A stretch of DNA of 49,611 nt. It comes from Emmonsiellopsis sp. PD_33 (Eukaryota > Ascomycota > Eurotiomycetes > Onygenales > Ajellomycetaceae). A program made the translations under genes and the position numbers. Each line of letters opens with the position of its first letter. Position 1 is the stretch's first letter. The stretch covers positions 1 to 49,611 of the forward strand of contig JANTQF010000258.1 in the NCBI GenBank assembly GCA_032988165.1, in the 5' to 3' direction. This document shows positions 1 through 10,227 of the stretch, piece after piece. The notes under the pieces were generated by a model. That model searched no databases and had not been told where the DNA came from. It was given only the letters and a program-made list of their open reading frames with translations.

Positions 1-917
1 GTGGCGTTGTACGAGATAGGCCGGGGTGGCGTGGGGTCGGGCGGGTGGTGGGTGGGTGGCGGAGGGGCTGGGGGGGTGGGGTGGGTGGGGGGGGGGGGGG
101 GGGCGGTAGGGGGGGCGGCGCAAGCCGAAAGCGAGCGAAGCGAGTGCATGAGGCTTGTAATCATTGAAACTTGAAAGGAAGATGGTGCCAGGTTACTATC
201 TTTTTCTTTTCTCTCTTTTTATGGAGGTTTATTTTGGACTTTAATGTTTCTGTGTGTTTGCTAATTATGCTGACAATGATGGTAATAGTGCTTAGGCCTT
301 GTCTGATTACAATGGAGGGGAGAGTCAAGTCCTACCTAGCTTTTTCCAGGTATCTTACTATTCTTAACCTTACTTGAGACACTGCTCCTTCATTAATCCT
401 CTGTCTCTTTCTTCGCAAGAGGGCGAAGCAATAAAGGCATGTTATGTGCTTACTGTTAGTTAGTTTGTTGCTGTTTCATGAATGGAATGGTGGTAACTAA
501 CTAACTATTTCTTTCTTTCTTTCTTTCTTTCTTTCTTTCAATTCTTTCAATTCTCCCCCCTTGAGTTCTGTTGGTGTTTCTGCTCTGCTTTGTTGGCTTG
601 GCTTGGTTTTTCCTCTTTCCTCTTTCTTCTCTCTTGCTCGCCTTGTGGTGGTAGGCAGGGTTTTTGTGTGCGTGTGTCTTTTGTTCTTGGGGAAGGTTAT
701 GAGTTTCATATATTTGTTTGAACCCCTTTGCGCACGGTAGGTTGATGGAGGGGTTTGTGGGTGGGAGGTAGATAGGTAAGTTTCCAACTGCGGATGGGGA
801 TAGACAGACTCGTTTGTACCTGATCCTGGGGGGAGTATATACATACATACCCCTCCCTTGCTACGCTCGCCTGCGCCTCATCCTACCTGGACCTGGAGTT
901 CATATGCCACCATATAT
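1..917. other. Low-complexity intergenic DNA with G-tracts and a TTCT microsatellite
   Basis: No convincing gene is seen. Positions 37-118 are almost pure G with occasional T, A and C, including one run of more than ten G, so the + strand could form G-quadruplexes. A (TTCT)n microsatellite lies at about 508-539 and is followed by pyrimidine-rich sequence. The overlapping minus-strand frames here are low-complexity (Lys/Glu-rich) translations of this pyrimidine tract and look like shadows. Confidence 0.6.
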
Positions 918-1625
918 ATGCTATTGACAGCCACTTATTCATTCTTCTCAGCTCTGGATACATACCAACAATCTACCCGTTCCTTTTTATCACTAAACCG
1001 CTCCAAACCACCCCTCACTCTCTCTTCTACCCGCGCCAAACCCACCTCTTATCCATACTATTCGTACACCTATGAAATAACCCCCATCATGCCCCCCTCC
1101 CACCACAACCCCAACCACCCCACCCCAACAACCCTCCTCTCAGCCCTCCTCGCCCTCTCCTCCACCCTCCACCACACCCACCACACCTGGCCCGCTTACG
1201 GAAAACCCACCACCACCGCCACCACCCCCCTCCTAACCACCTGCACCACCATCCAACACCTCCTCAACACCCTCCACGCTCTAAAAACCACCCTATCCAC
1301 CCACCGCCACATCGACGACGAAACAGTGCAGATCTTCGAAGCCCATGCGCGACGGTGTCGGTGGGCTATGTACGTGTTTGAAAGGGCCGTATTGGGGATG
1401 GGGTGTGATGGTGAGAGTGGAATTGGGCGGTGGATGGGGGTGTGGATGGCTGATGATCTTGAGAAGGTGAAGAAGGTGTTGGGAAATGTCGTAGGGGAGG
1501 TTGAGGCGGTGGCTGAGTTTGTGGTTGATGTGTTTTTGGTGGTGGGGGAGGATAGGGGGGGTTGTGGTTGCGCGCGGGGGTCGGGGGATTTGTCCACGCA
1601 CCCGGTTGTTGCGGTGGGGGGGTGA
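918..1625 (+). CDS. Hypothetical protein, uncertain
   Basis: An open frame whose first ATG is at 918 and whose next in-frame ATG is at 1090; the later one gives about 178 residues. I do not recognise the family. The first half is rich in Thr, His and Pro. The second half is helical-looking, with regularly spaced hydrophobics and charged residues (for example DDLEKVKKVLGNVVGEVEAV). Coding is suggested by third-codon-position bias: almost always C up to about 1330, then almost always G, an unusual switch within one frame. Minus-strand frames are also open across this interval, and strongly biased composition alone can open frames, so the gene may be spurious or on the other strand. No domain, signal peptide or membrane segment is evident. 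Confidence 0.35.
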   Translation: MLLTATYSFFSALDTYQQSTRSFLSLNRSKPPLTLSSTRAKPTSYPYYSYTYEITPIMPPSHHNPNHPTPTTLLSALLALSSTLHHTHHTWPAYGKPTTTATTPLLTTCTTIQHLLNTLHALKTTLSTHRHIDDETVQIFEAHARRCRWAMYVFERAVLGMGCDGESGIGRWMGVWMADDLEKVKKVLGNVVGEVEAVAEFVVDVFLVVGEDRGGCGCARGSGDLSTHPVVAVGG

Positions 1626-1725
1626 TGATGAATGGGTTGAAATGATACGTTGTATATGGGGTTATGGATGTGGCCGTCCATGCCGTGCGCAATGGCCGCT
1701 GCCATTGCCATGTCTATGTCTATAT

Positions 1726-2270
1726 CTATCTATACCCAACCACGACACCATCTCCCAAACGGGAACGAAAACGTAAGCGGAATCGACCCGGTTTAAGTTG
1801 CCCTCGCCCTGCTAGATGGAGAAACGAAGCATTCATATTGAATGCGGAGCAGAATGCTCGCTTCCTTGCCCTACCCTGACCCATGGAAAATACACGCATC
1901 GACAGAACGCCTCCGCCAAATGCCAGGGCATGGGTATTTTCATCGGAATCGACCAGACGAATAAACTGCAGCATCAGCAAGCTTACAACGGCGGTCCAGA
2001 TAAGACTCATCCGCGATCTGCCGGTCTTGAGCATCGCTTGATGGATGGTGACCGCGATATGGACGTGTGGCTTCACGCTCGTGCCGATGATGACGATGGA
2101 GATTGCAGCCTGCTGCTGATATGTTTGCCGTTGAAAATAATCCGACAACTGCATAACGATGCGAAGCAGGTCATCAGAACTTGAAGAGGATAGTTCAACC
2201 TGAGAGATATCTCCACTGCCCGCTGGCGCTGGCGCTTGGTGTGTCTGTGACGCTGTTGGTTGTAGCTATA
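1726..2270 (-). CDS. Possible minus-strand coding exon, hypothetical
   Basis: The minus strand stays open from a potential acceptor (CTATAG, near 2270) down to 1726. The translation has protein-like composition: an Ala/Pro/Ser-rich stretch, then a helical segment around LLRIVMQLSDYFQRQ, then hydrophobic strands. The in-frame ATG is at 2154, but the reading frame is open upstream of it with similar quality, which suggests an internal exon. I found no upstream exon that joins in frame: a GTACGT donor near 2309 leads into stops. This may be a remnant of a gene or a transcription-factor-like C-terminal exon. No function is assigned. Confidence 0.2.
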
Positions 2271-2519
2271 CAGCTGACAGATTGATGGCAAATGATTGGA
2301 ATGACGTACCAAAAGATATAGCCGGCTCTACTAGGGAATAGGGAGTGAGTGGTGCTATATTGCCGGGGGGGTTGTTTAGGGGGCTTGATTGATGATTAGG
2401 ACGAGAGGAAATAGGTTATAGGGTGGTTGTGGACCGTTTAAATGCTGGCTCTAGATGGTGGTTTTATGCACTGCTCATGGAAATTTAATAATTAGTTTAT
2501 CGCATTGAAATTACCAGAT

Positions 2520-2613
2520 ATCCCGGACCATGTACAATGATGTTTACTGATTAGATACTCTATGAAATCCCGGACCATGTACAATGATGTTTACTGATTA
2601 GATACTCTATGAA
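2520..2613. repeat. Perfect 47-bp tandem duplication
   Basis: Two adjacent copies of a 47-base unit, 2520-2566 and 2567-2613, match base for base in direct orientation. The unit begins ATCCCGGACC and ends CTCTATGAA. It lies in an AT-rich intergenic region and shows no coding potential. Perfect identity suggests a recent duplication or replication slippage. Confidence 0.9.
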
Positions 2614-5263
2614 ATCTGTATTAATGTAAAAGCCAAGAAAATTCTCACATCTATTAAAATAATTGCTACTAACTCTATCTATGGAAAGACCTGTCCTTAC
2701 CGGTTTAGTTGCTCAAGTTAGGTACATAATTTTTCAAGAAAAGGGGAAAATAGGGGGTGGCAAAGCCAATACAGCTACATTAGCAAACTTTGTTGGCATC
2801 CAATGCAATTAACTATCAGATCATGACAATGTTCTGAATTCTTAGATATCATTTTAAATCCTGGCAGTAAGGGTTACTCTCTATTGTTTAGATACAGGGA
2901 AACTTTTTCTTTATGCAGTTAATTGTTAGTAATGAGATATTAACTATATATATTTTATCATTGTTGATATGCCTCCCCCCCCTCAAGAATGATATCCCAC
3001 TTGCTATCCAATTTTGAATTGGTTTCTCCGTTGCTGTCCCGTATGATCTCCACCTAGCAATGAGACAGGGGAAACTGGTAATGGCAGGGTTAGCATTCAG
3101 CATGACCTAGATGACAGCCATTAGGAACAAGGAAACATATTTAAGCTGGGAGAGGATTAATAGGGCAGGTACTATGTAAAAGAAATTTAGTTAAAAAATG
3201 AAAACATATGGAGTATAATAGCCGGGATTTGGTGGCAAGTGGCCTAGGCGGGGCCAATAATACCGCCATGGGTGCCCAACCCCCCTGGATCAGAATAAGA
3301 GGGGTACTCACCGACATAGGCTCCCTTTCCATGCAGCTGGAAAATCATTCCCATGACATCAACTTTTAAGTTCCCTTGAGCGTTTGGCCCAGGTGTGGAT
3401 TCATAACTTTAAATAACTACAAAAGTCAATGCATTGGAACGGAAATGGGGCAGGGCGTAGAAACCACTCAGGAATAGTCTCTAAAACTGAGGATGGTGCC
3501 ATAACCTGACATGACTACTACCTATATAGTGTGAGCCTGTAGGATAAGCTACCAGGGGCGAAATCAAACCCATCATATACCACCTTTTCTACGAAAATAA
3601 TGAGCTCATCCTCATGACAAGAACATTTTCGTGGGCTCTAATGTTTCTTTAAAAATCCTTGGATTCATCGATTAGCAATACAACCATGCCATCGAACCTT
3701 GCCATGATATGCCCTATGGATTGCGGCGGGACCGTCCAGGCGTCGTAGAACCTTCTAAACTGGCAGGAATTTCACGAGAAGATTGATATCCCGATCCAAT
3801 CCTGCATCGGAAAAGAATGCTGAGATTCGGGCAAGCAACTTATCTAGTAATAAGAATAAGTAAAAGGATTGGTGTCCGTGCTGAAGGTAACCCTGTCATC
3901 GAATCTCGCAGCGATTGGAGTGCCCTACCCTTGGCATGAGTTTTGCTGCAGTGTGTGGTGTTTTGCATTCTCTAGAGCTTGTCGACAAATCTTCCAATCA
4001 AGTGCGGGCTTGTGGAACACTTTAATTTCGACGAGGCAAAGAAAGGGATAGTTCCAGTGTGAGAATGTGCGCCCACTGGTGACCTTTGCGCCATTTGCGG
4101 CATTTTGATATTGGTTGGGCTAAGTTAGTTATTAACCGTCCACAAGGGAGGTGAATCCTGGAATTGCACCCCGATTGCAGAGGGCGCACCCGGTATGCAA
4201 TTCTAAAATCATTGGAAGATATGGGTTATGGAGCACGTCGGAATAGGACAATGTTAGATGTCAATAATGGAGGTATTATTTTCCAGTGATATGTGAAAGA
4301 GTTGGATGCAAAAGTGATATTCGCTATATAGTTACAGTGTTCCAAAACAAACCACAAAAGTTTACCCCCTTGGAACCTCTCCTCTTTACTTCCCAATGAA
4401 ATTCGCCCTTCGGGGAGATGTCCTTGACTGCCATCGTGCACACCGCGTGTCCACAATTGCGGCTGTGCAAGAGTCCATGTATGGGGGCCATCTTTCCCTC
4501 TTCGGACTAGTATTTTGTTCTATATTTTCTCCATTCCTTCATCGGCCTCTCACAGAGCCATATGCTGGAAACTGTTTGCAAGGTGAGGCTTGAGCCCTCC
4601 ACTCCAAAATACTGTGCTGCACCTGAGAGGTTGGTGAGTACGGAGTATGGTGGCTGGTGACAGCTGCCAAGCCCGGGTCAACTGGCCCGAACCCGCAGTA
4701 GAAACCTTGTCTGAGGTTAATTGGAGGTCTGTTGTATAGAAGAATTGAGTGACACAAGGTGGGAATTGTTCTGGGTAATGTAGCCCGCGCCGAGATCGGG
4801 AAGGGATTCTCACTGTGTCGACCTCCCTGGATTTCACATTTGTGACTAAAGAAAATCCCCAATGTGCCCGAGGCTGCTTCCCTAGAGACTTTGAGGCATT
4901 TTAGGTATTGGTCCATGGGCTTGTCTGGAATCCACAGCGGCAGTCACTCTTCCTCTCCCACACACGCCGGGGGGTTTCATTCGGACATCTCACCTTCGGG
5001 AAATCTGGCATGGTTGCAGAAGAGGAAAAAAAAATTATCTGTGGGGATCTCATCAGCTATCAATGGACGTAGTAGCTCGTAATGGCTAAATTCCCAGGGA
5101 CGCAGGATGGGGGTGACGCCCGACGTCGCCAGCACAGACTATATAAGTTTGTATGGACTGCGCATACACTGTAATTTCTCCCCTCCAATCCCCCTGAACC
5201 CCTCCTCACTCTTGCTTCCCCTTGCATAAATACCTCATTTCAACATACCAAATCGATCAACAA
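2614..5263. other. Gene-poor intergenic region upstream of the ATPase
   Basis: About 2.6 kb without a supportable gene. Open frames are short (up to 125 codons), overlap on both strands and carry no recognisable domain. The first part (about 2600-3400) is AT-rich, consistent with decayed sequence. A TACGGAGTA motif occurs at 4639-4647. The last 150 bases form the ATPase promoter and leader. Confidence 0.5.
5140..5147 (+). promoter_or_regulatory. TATA box of the P-type ATPase gene
   Basis: TATATAAG lies 117-124 bases upstream of the ATPase ATG at 5264. It is followed by a pyrimidine-rich leader (CTCCCCTCC, CCCTCCTCACTC), which is common at fungal transcription starts. A CGACGTCG-containing stretch lies just upstream, at about 5120-5130. 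Confidence 0.5.
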
Positions 5264-8200
5264 ATGGCTCATTCCGCCCCCCTCAATGACGAGGATTCCC
5301 CAGAGCCCGACTTAGAATCTACCAAACAGTCGGGCCTAACAGGCGATCAAGCTGCAGCAACCCAGCAGCGCGGCAGAGAGACTCGAATCACCTTCCAGCC
5401 CCAGGAGAACGACCCCCGTCAACCCAACTCAAGCAACGCGAGGGACGGCTCTCGCTCTCGGGGCGATGGCAGCCGCAGCCTCGGCGATGCTGCGGCAGCG
5501 AGTATCCCCATCGAGTTCCGCACCCTTTCGATCCAAATCTCCGAATCCCAAAATGTCACCGACATCGACACGCTCAAGGGCCGCAAGCAAATCAATGTCA
5601 ATGAATCCCAGGACTATTTTGAACGGCTCGACTTCCATACCCTTGATATCCCGCGCCTCGCCCAGCAGTTTAACGTCCGCGTTGATCAAGGCCTGAGCAC
5701 ATCTGCGGCCAGCACTCGACTGCAGCGTGATGGCAAGAACACGGTTCCTCAGGCACGCGATAGCTACATCAAGAAGGTGCTGGGATATGTCTTTGGCGGG
5801 TTCTGCTCGATTCTCTGGATCGGTGTGATCATCTTCTTCGTCTGTTGGAAACCGCTGAGCGACCCGCCATCGGTGACCAATTTGGCCCTGGCCATCCTGG
5901 TCATCATCGTCATCCTCCTCCAGGCCAGCTTCTCTGCCTTCCAGGACTGGTCTACCAAGCGGGTTATGAACTCGATCCTCAACCTGCTCCCGTCTGAGGC
6001 CTTGGTTTTGCGCGATGGAAACCTCACAAAGCTCCCTGCTACCGATCTTGTGGCTGGAGATGTTGTTCATATCTCGATTGGGAATAAGGTGCCGGCTGAT
6101 ATGCGGATTATTCGGAGTTCTGGAGATGTTCGCTTCGACAGGTCCGTGCTGACCGGCGAGTCAGATGAGATTGAAGGAGCCATTGATTCTACCGACGACA
6201 ACTTTCTGGAAACGCGCAACATTGCTCTGATGGGGACTGGCGTTACTAATGGCAATGCTGTCGGCATCGTGGTCTTAACTGGCAATCGAACAGTCATGGG
6301 CCGCATCGCCACTGTCACCACCGGTGTTAAGCAAAAGCCCACATTGATCCAGCGTGAAATCACTAGGTTTGTCACGATTATTGTCTGCTTGACTGTCTGT
6401 CTGGCTTGTCTGATCATGTTTTCTTGGGCCGGGTGGCTTCGGGTTAAGCATCCTTCCTTTATGAATGTCTCTGCAATGTTGTCCAACGTCATGGGCTGTG
6501 TCGTCGCCTTTATCCCCGAGGGAATGCCAATCGGTGTTGCTCTTGCGCTCATGATGGTGGCAAACCGAATGAAGAATGTCAATATCCTCCCCAAGGGCCT
6601 GGCAACTGTTGAAACTCTGGGCTGCGTCAATGTTCTTTGCTCCGATAAGACCGGCACACTCACTCAGAACAAGATGTATGTTACCTCGATTGGTTTTGTC
6701 GACAAAGAATATCAAGTCGACGAGTTGGTGGCCGAGATCAAAGGACCTGAACCGTCAGCGCCTGTCAGAAATCTCTATCAGGGATCGATTCTTTGCAATG
6801 ACGCCTTTATCGACCCGGCAAGTTTGAACAAACCGGCCAATGAGTGGAATATTCATGGAAATGCGACAGATGAAGCCATCCTCCGTTTTGCCGAAGGTGC
6901 CAAACGAGGACAAGACATTATCGCCGGCCATGACAAAGTCTTCCAAATCCCATTCAACTCCAAGAACAAATGGATGCTCACTATGCATGATGTCCGTCAA
7001 AATCAGCAGTCAGAAAAGGGCGGGGAATACCTGGTTTACATTAAAGGCGCCCCCGATGTTCTCCTTCCAAAGTGCTCGTTCTACTGGTCAGGGGTGAGCA
7101 ATGAAGTCCGGCCGTTGGATGATGCCGCTCGCCAATCCTTTTCGTCCTTCCAAGAAAAGCTCTCGAGAAAAGCTGAGCGTGTGATTGTCCTTTGTCAGCG
7201 TTATTATAACCCACAGAGTGCCGTGGGTTCCAACGAATTCGGAGATGAGATCGTCACCAAATGTGTCACCGGCCTTACAGTTGTGGGAATATATGGAATC
7301 ATGGACCCTCCGCGTGCAGAAACAGCCCAGACTGTTGCCGCATGCCGTCGTGCAGGCATCCGGTTTTTCATGGTCACAGGCGATTTTGGTCTCACTGCTG
7401 CTGCTATTGCTCGAAGTATTGGAATATATACCGGCACAGCAGAGCCGGATCGTATCGATGATCTTGTTTACCCCCCTACTGCTCCTGATGATGATGGTAA
7501 AGGCAAAGGCAAAGGCAAAGGCAAGAAACAAGTGGACCTCCCCCGTGTGGAACGGAGCTTGCTCGTCGAAGGATCTCAAATTCTCGACCTGGACGACGCT
7601 GACTGGGATGCTATTTGCTGCTACGAGGAGATTGTATTTGCTCGCACCACTCCAGAGCAAAAGCTCCGCATCGTCAATGAATTTCGGGACCGTGACAACG
7701 TCGTTGCCGTGACAGGCGATGGCGTTAATGATGCTCCCGCGCTACGTGCAGCTGACGTCGGTATTGCAGTTGTTTCCGGTAGTGATGTCGCCATCGAGGC
7801 GGCCGACCTTGTTCTAATGGACAAGTTCGATTCCATCGTCCCCGCAATCCGGCTGGGTCGACTCGTCTTCCAGAATCTCCAGAAAGTCATTGGGTACTTG
7901 CTCCCAGCGGGAAGCTGGTCCGAAATCTGGCCGGTGCTGATGAACGTATTTACCGGCGTCCCACTCCCTCTCAGTTCATTCCTCATGATCATCATTTGCG
8001 TGTTCACCGATCTCTTCCTCTGCCTTTCCCTGATCGTCGAGAAGGAGGAGTTCGACCTCCTCTCCCTCCCTCCCCGCAACCACAAACGCGACCACCTCAT
8101 CAACGCAAAGATATACGCGCAGTCCTACCTCTTCGTCGGCGTCATGGAGACCGTCACTGCCCACTGCATGTTCTTCCTATACATGTACCGAAAGGCCGGA

Positions 8201-8626
8201 ATCCCCTTCCACGCGCTCGTCCTCGCCTTTGAGGACTACAGTGAAGGCTTCTACGGCTACACGGCCGAGGAGCTCACGCATTTCAACAACGTCGGCCAGT
8301 GCGTGTACTTCGTCACGCTGGTCTACCTGCAATGGGGCAACATCCTATCCATCCGCAACAAACGCATGTCGATCCTGCAAGCCGATCCGATCCGCAAGCA
8401 GCGTCGCAATCCCTGGCTGGGCGCGGCCATGGTGGTGTCTCTGGCAATAGCCATCTTTGTCATCGAGGTTCCGGGAATCAACAGGCTGTTTAACACGGCG
8501 CCAATCCCGATTGAGTATTGGTTTATTCCGCTTCCGCTGTCGTTGGGTATCTTGATGATGGATGAGATTCGGAAGCTTGTTGTGCGCTTGTTTCCCAAGG
8601 GCCCGATTGCTAGGATTGCGTGGTAG
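5264..8626 (+). CDS. P-type cation-transporting ATPase (type II, Na/K-ATPase-like)
   Basis: An intronless gene for 1,120 residues. The frame opens upstream only with a TTG, so ATG 5264 is the first possible start. All P-type landmarks are visible: TGES near residue 297, PEGMP in membrane helix 4, the phosphorylated Asp in DKTGTLT at about 461, KGAPD, DPPR, and TGDGVNDAPAL from about 817. About ten hydrophobic segments fit an M1-M10 topology. The long hydrophilic N-terminus is Ser/Arg/Asp-rich. Family layout is closest to type IIC (Na,K/H,K-ATPase-like) pumps found in some fungi. The Asp pair of helix 6 is only partly kept (CVFTDLF), and helix 5 has LPAGSWSE where Na,K-ATPase has a SNIPE-type stretch, so the transported ion cannot be assumed. 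A (GK)n-type lysine/glycine stretch (about 746-755) sits in the cytoplasmic loop. It likely pumps a monovalent or divalent cation across the plasma membrane or an endomembrane. Confidence 0.93.
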   Translation: MAHSAPLNDEDSPEPDLESTKQSGLTGDQAAATQQRGRETRITFQPQENDPRQPNSSNARDGSRSRGDGSRSLGDAAAASIPIEFRTLSIQISESQNVTDIDTLKGRKQINVNESQDYFERLDFHTLDIPRLAQQFNVRVDQGLSTSAASTRLQRDGKNTVPQARDSYIKKVLGYVFGGFCSILWIGVIIFFVCWKPLSDPPSVTNLALAILVIIVILLQASFSAFQDWSTKRVMNSILNLLPSEALVLRDGNLTKLPATDLVAGDVVHISIGNKVPADMRIIRSSGDVRFDRSVLTGESDEIEGAIDSTDDNFLETRNIALMGTGVTNGNAVGIVVLTGNRTVMGRIATVTTGVKQKPTLIQREITRFVTIIVCLTVCLACLIMFSWAGWLRVKHPSFMNVSAMLSNVMGCVVAFIPEGMPIGVALALMMVANRMKNVNILPKGLATVETLGCVNVLCSDKTGTLTQNKMYVTSIGFVDKEYQVDELVAEIKGPEPSAPVRNLYQGSILCNDAFIDPASLNKPANEWNIHGNATDEAILRFAEGAKRGQDIIAGHDKVFQIPFNSKNKWMLTMHDVRQNQQSEKGGEYLVYIKGAPDVLLPKCSFYWSGVSNEVRPLDDAARQSFSSFQEKLSRKAERVIVLCQRYYNPQSAVGSNEFGDEIVTKCVTGLTVVGIYGIMDPPRAETAQTVAACRRAGIRFFMVTGDFGLTAAAIARSIGIYTGTAEPDRIDDLVYPPTAPDDDGKGKGKGKGKKQVDLPRVERSLLVEGSQILDLDDADWDAICCYEEIVFARTTPEQKLRIVNEFRDRDNVVAVTGDGVNDAPALRAADVGIAVVSGSDVAIEAADLVLMDKFDSIVPAIRLGRLVFQNLQKVIGYLLPAGSWSEIWPVLMNVFTGVPLPLSSFLMIIICVFTDLFLCLSLIVEKEEFDLLSLPPRNHKRDHLINAKIYAQSYLFVGVMETVTAHCMFFLYMYRKAGIPFHALVLAFEDYSEGFYGYTAEELTHFNNVGQCVYFVTLVYLQWGNILSIRNKRMSILQADPIRKQRRNPWLGAAMVVSLAIAIFVIEVPGINRLFNTAPIPIEYWFIPLPLSLGILMMDEIRKLVVRLFPKGPIARIAW

Positions 8627-8743
8627 GGAACTTGCTCTTCTATCGTAGATAAAAGCTGGCAAAAGGGAAGAACACACCACACTTTCAAATATACAAAAGG
8701 GATTGAGCTAGAGAGACGGTGGTGAGAATATTGTTCAAGAGGA
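8627..8743. other. 3' flank of the ATPase gene
   Basis: Short intergenic DNA between the ATPase stop and the mobile element. It probably holds the ATPase 3' UTR and polyadenylation region. No further gene is seen. Confidence 0.5.
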
Positions 8744-8752
8744 TATCGAGGC
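8744..8752. repeat. Left 9-bp target-site duplication
   Basis: TATCGAGGC at 8744-8752 is repeated exactly at 9591-9599, directly flanking the inverted-repeat element. Nine bases is the duplication size typical of Mutator-like (MULE) transposition. Confidence 0.75.
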
Positions 8753-9590
8753 GGGTAAATAGCTCCTCGGGTGGCTGGGTGGGAGCTCGTCGGGTGGCCA
8801 TTACCAATAATTACCAGTAATTACCATGTAATTCGCTAGTTGGGCAGCTCATCGGGTGGTCACAGTATTGTCATCTTGTAATTAACCCCCTTCATCGGGT
8901 GGTAAATTATTTTTTGGGCTGTAATGTCTGGTAATGCACAGAAACAACTAGTAATAACCAGTAAAATAAATTACATGACACCCGATGAGACAGAGATTAC
9001 AATACCATACCATATATCTAGATGCTACTGGAAGTAACTGAATATCTTGACTATCATACTGAGTAGGCTTGCCGCAGCTAAGCACCCATGTAGTAGAGAT
9101 AAGTAACTATCTAGTAACATCTAGTAACTATCAGATATATATCTCTGCTGCATGGGGAATTTAGCTGTCACAAGCACACTAAGTATAATACTAAGTTAAT
9201 ATATCTGGTAGCTACTAGATATAACTGATATAGTTACTTAATATTTATAATAGGTGCTTGATGCTGCAAGCATACTAAGTTAAGATATTCAGTGACTTCC
9301 AGTAGCATCTAGTTGCAGTATGTCACAAGTGGTATTACCATACCATACACTGCCTCATTGGGTGCCAAGGTATGCCAAGATATTTATGTTACTAGTCTCT
9401 ACTAGTAGCATCCAGTTATAGTTGCCTGGTAATTACATGACCACCCGATGAGCTAAGTTGGGCAGAGAATGACAATACTGTGACCACCCGGCCAGCTAAA
9501 ATGAACTCATACTACCAGTAGGTTACCAGTAATTACTGGTAATGGCCACCCGACGAGCACCCACCCGATCACCCGATGAGCTACGGAACC
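8753..9590. mobile_element. Non-autonomous foldback DNA transposon (MULE-like), 838 bp
   Basis: The ends are inverted repeats. Bases 8761-8806 match the reverse complement of 9538-9583 at about 41 of 46 positions, both arms carrying CTCGTCGGGTGGCCATTACC. The outer eight bases match partly. Further inverted pairs continue inward: CGGGTGGTCACAGTATTGTC at about 8853-8872 pairs with 9468-9487, and GATGCTACTGGAAGT at about 9021 pairs with about 9300-9314. Much of the element could therefore fold into one long hairpin. There is no open reading frame of note, so it must depend on a transposase elsewhere. Exact 9-base duplications flank it. The interior is AT-rich with many TAGTAAC/CTAGTA repeats. 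Assignment to MULEs rests on TSD length and long TIRs only. Confidence 0.8.
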
Positions 9591-9599
9591 TATCGAGGC
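9591..9599. repeat. Right 9-bp target-site duplication
   Basis: TATCGAGGC, identical to 8744-8752, immediately follows the right terminal inverted repeat. Confidence 0.75.
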
Positions 9600-10227
9600 C
9601 AAGAAGGCCAGATTGGGAAAAGCCGAAGACGCAAAACCACGTGACAGAACAGCCATCCAACATAGATACAGAAATAGATATAATATTTTGCATCATGACG
9701 AGTATTCCCCTGCAGTGTCCCTGGGGCTTATAAGCGCGGCTGAGTGGATGGGAAGCCTGTTTTCCAGTCCCTGTGTATGAGCCCTGTTTTCAAAAGAGCC
9801 GGGTATCTCGCTCAGGGAGTGATGAGGCTCATCAGAGACGCTATCTCGGCCCACACCATCAGGGACTCAGGGGTAAACCTGGCCGGCTAACTATCGGCTA
9901 TATTCCCGATCAACCGCCAATTTACCACGCATGGCGTGAAATCCCTGTGGGGATGTCTTTAGCTCCTCCAGAGCCTGACGTTATTGGATCCATTCGCTTA
10001 AAGCCCCTCCTCGCGCTGGTGTTTATCTGGGCTGTGGTTTCATCTGTGGCCCCGGACTCCAGTGCTGGCGCCTCAGCCACGGTGGACCGACTAATAAAAG
10101 ACCACCCGCTTTTGTTCACACTCCATGTAAAAGTGGATGGAATTCCCCGAAACCCGAGAGTGGTAGAAATGTTCGAACGAAATCATCTGTTCATCGTCGA
10201 GCCATCCCGCAGAGGATTCTCCCCAGC
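9600..10227. other. Upstream region of the first membrane-protein gene
   Basis: About 630 bases. A frame open from 9773 runs past the next gene's start but has no recognisable domain, and I read it as leader or promoter sequence. TTATAAG at about 9728 and an AATAAAAG near 10093 are possible TATA elements. Confidence 0.4.

Noticed and set aside
1196..1711. 171-codon minus-strand frame rich in Pro, Thr and Ser
   Set aside because: Opposite strand of strongly C/G-biased DNA; composition alone opens the frame. Retained only as an alternative to the + strand ORF.
4539..4916. 125-codon minus-strand frame upstream of the ATPase
   Set aside because: A second minus-strand frame of similar length overlaps it; no domain or start support.
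5429..6070. 213-codon minus-strand frame across the ATPase N-terminus
   Set aside because: Antisense shadow of a strongly conserved P-type ATPase coding region.
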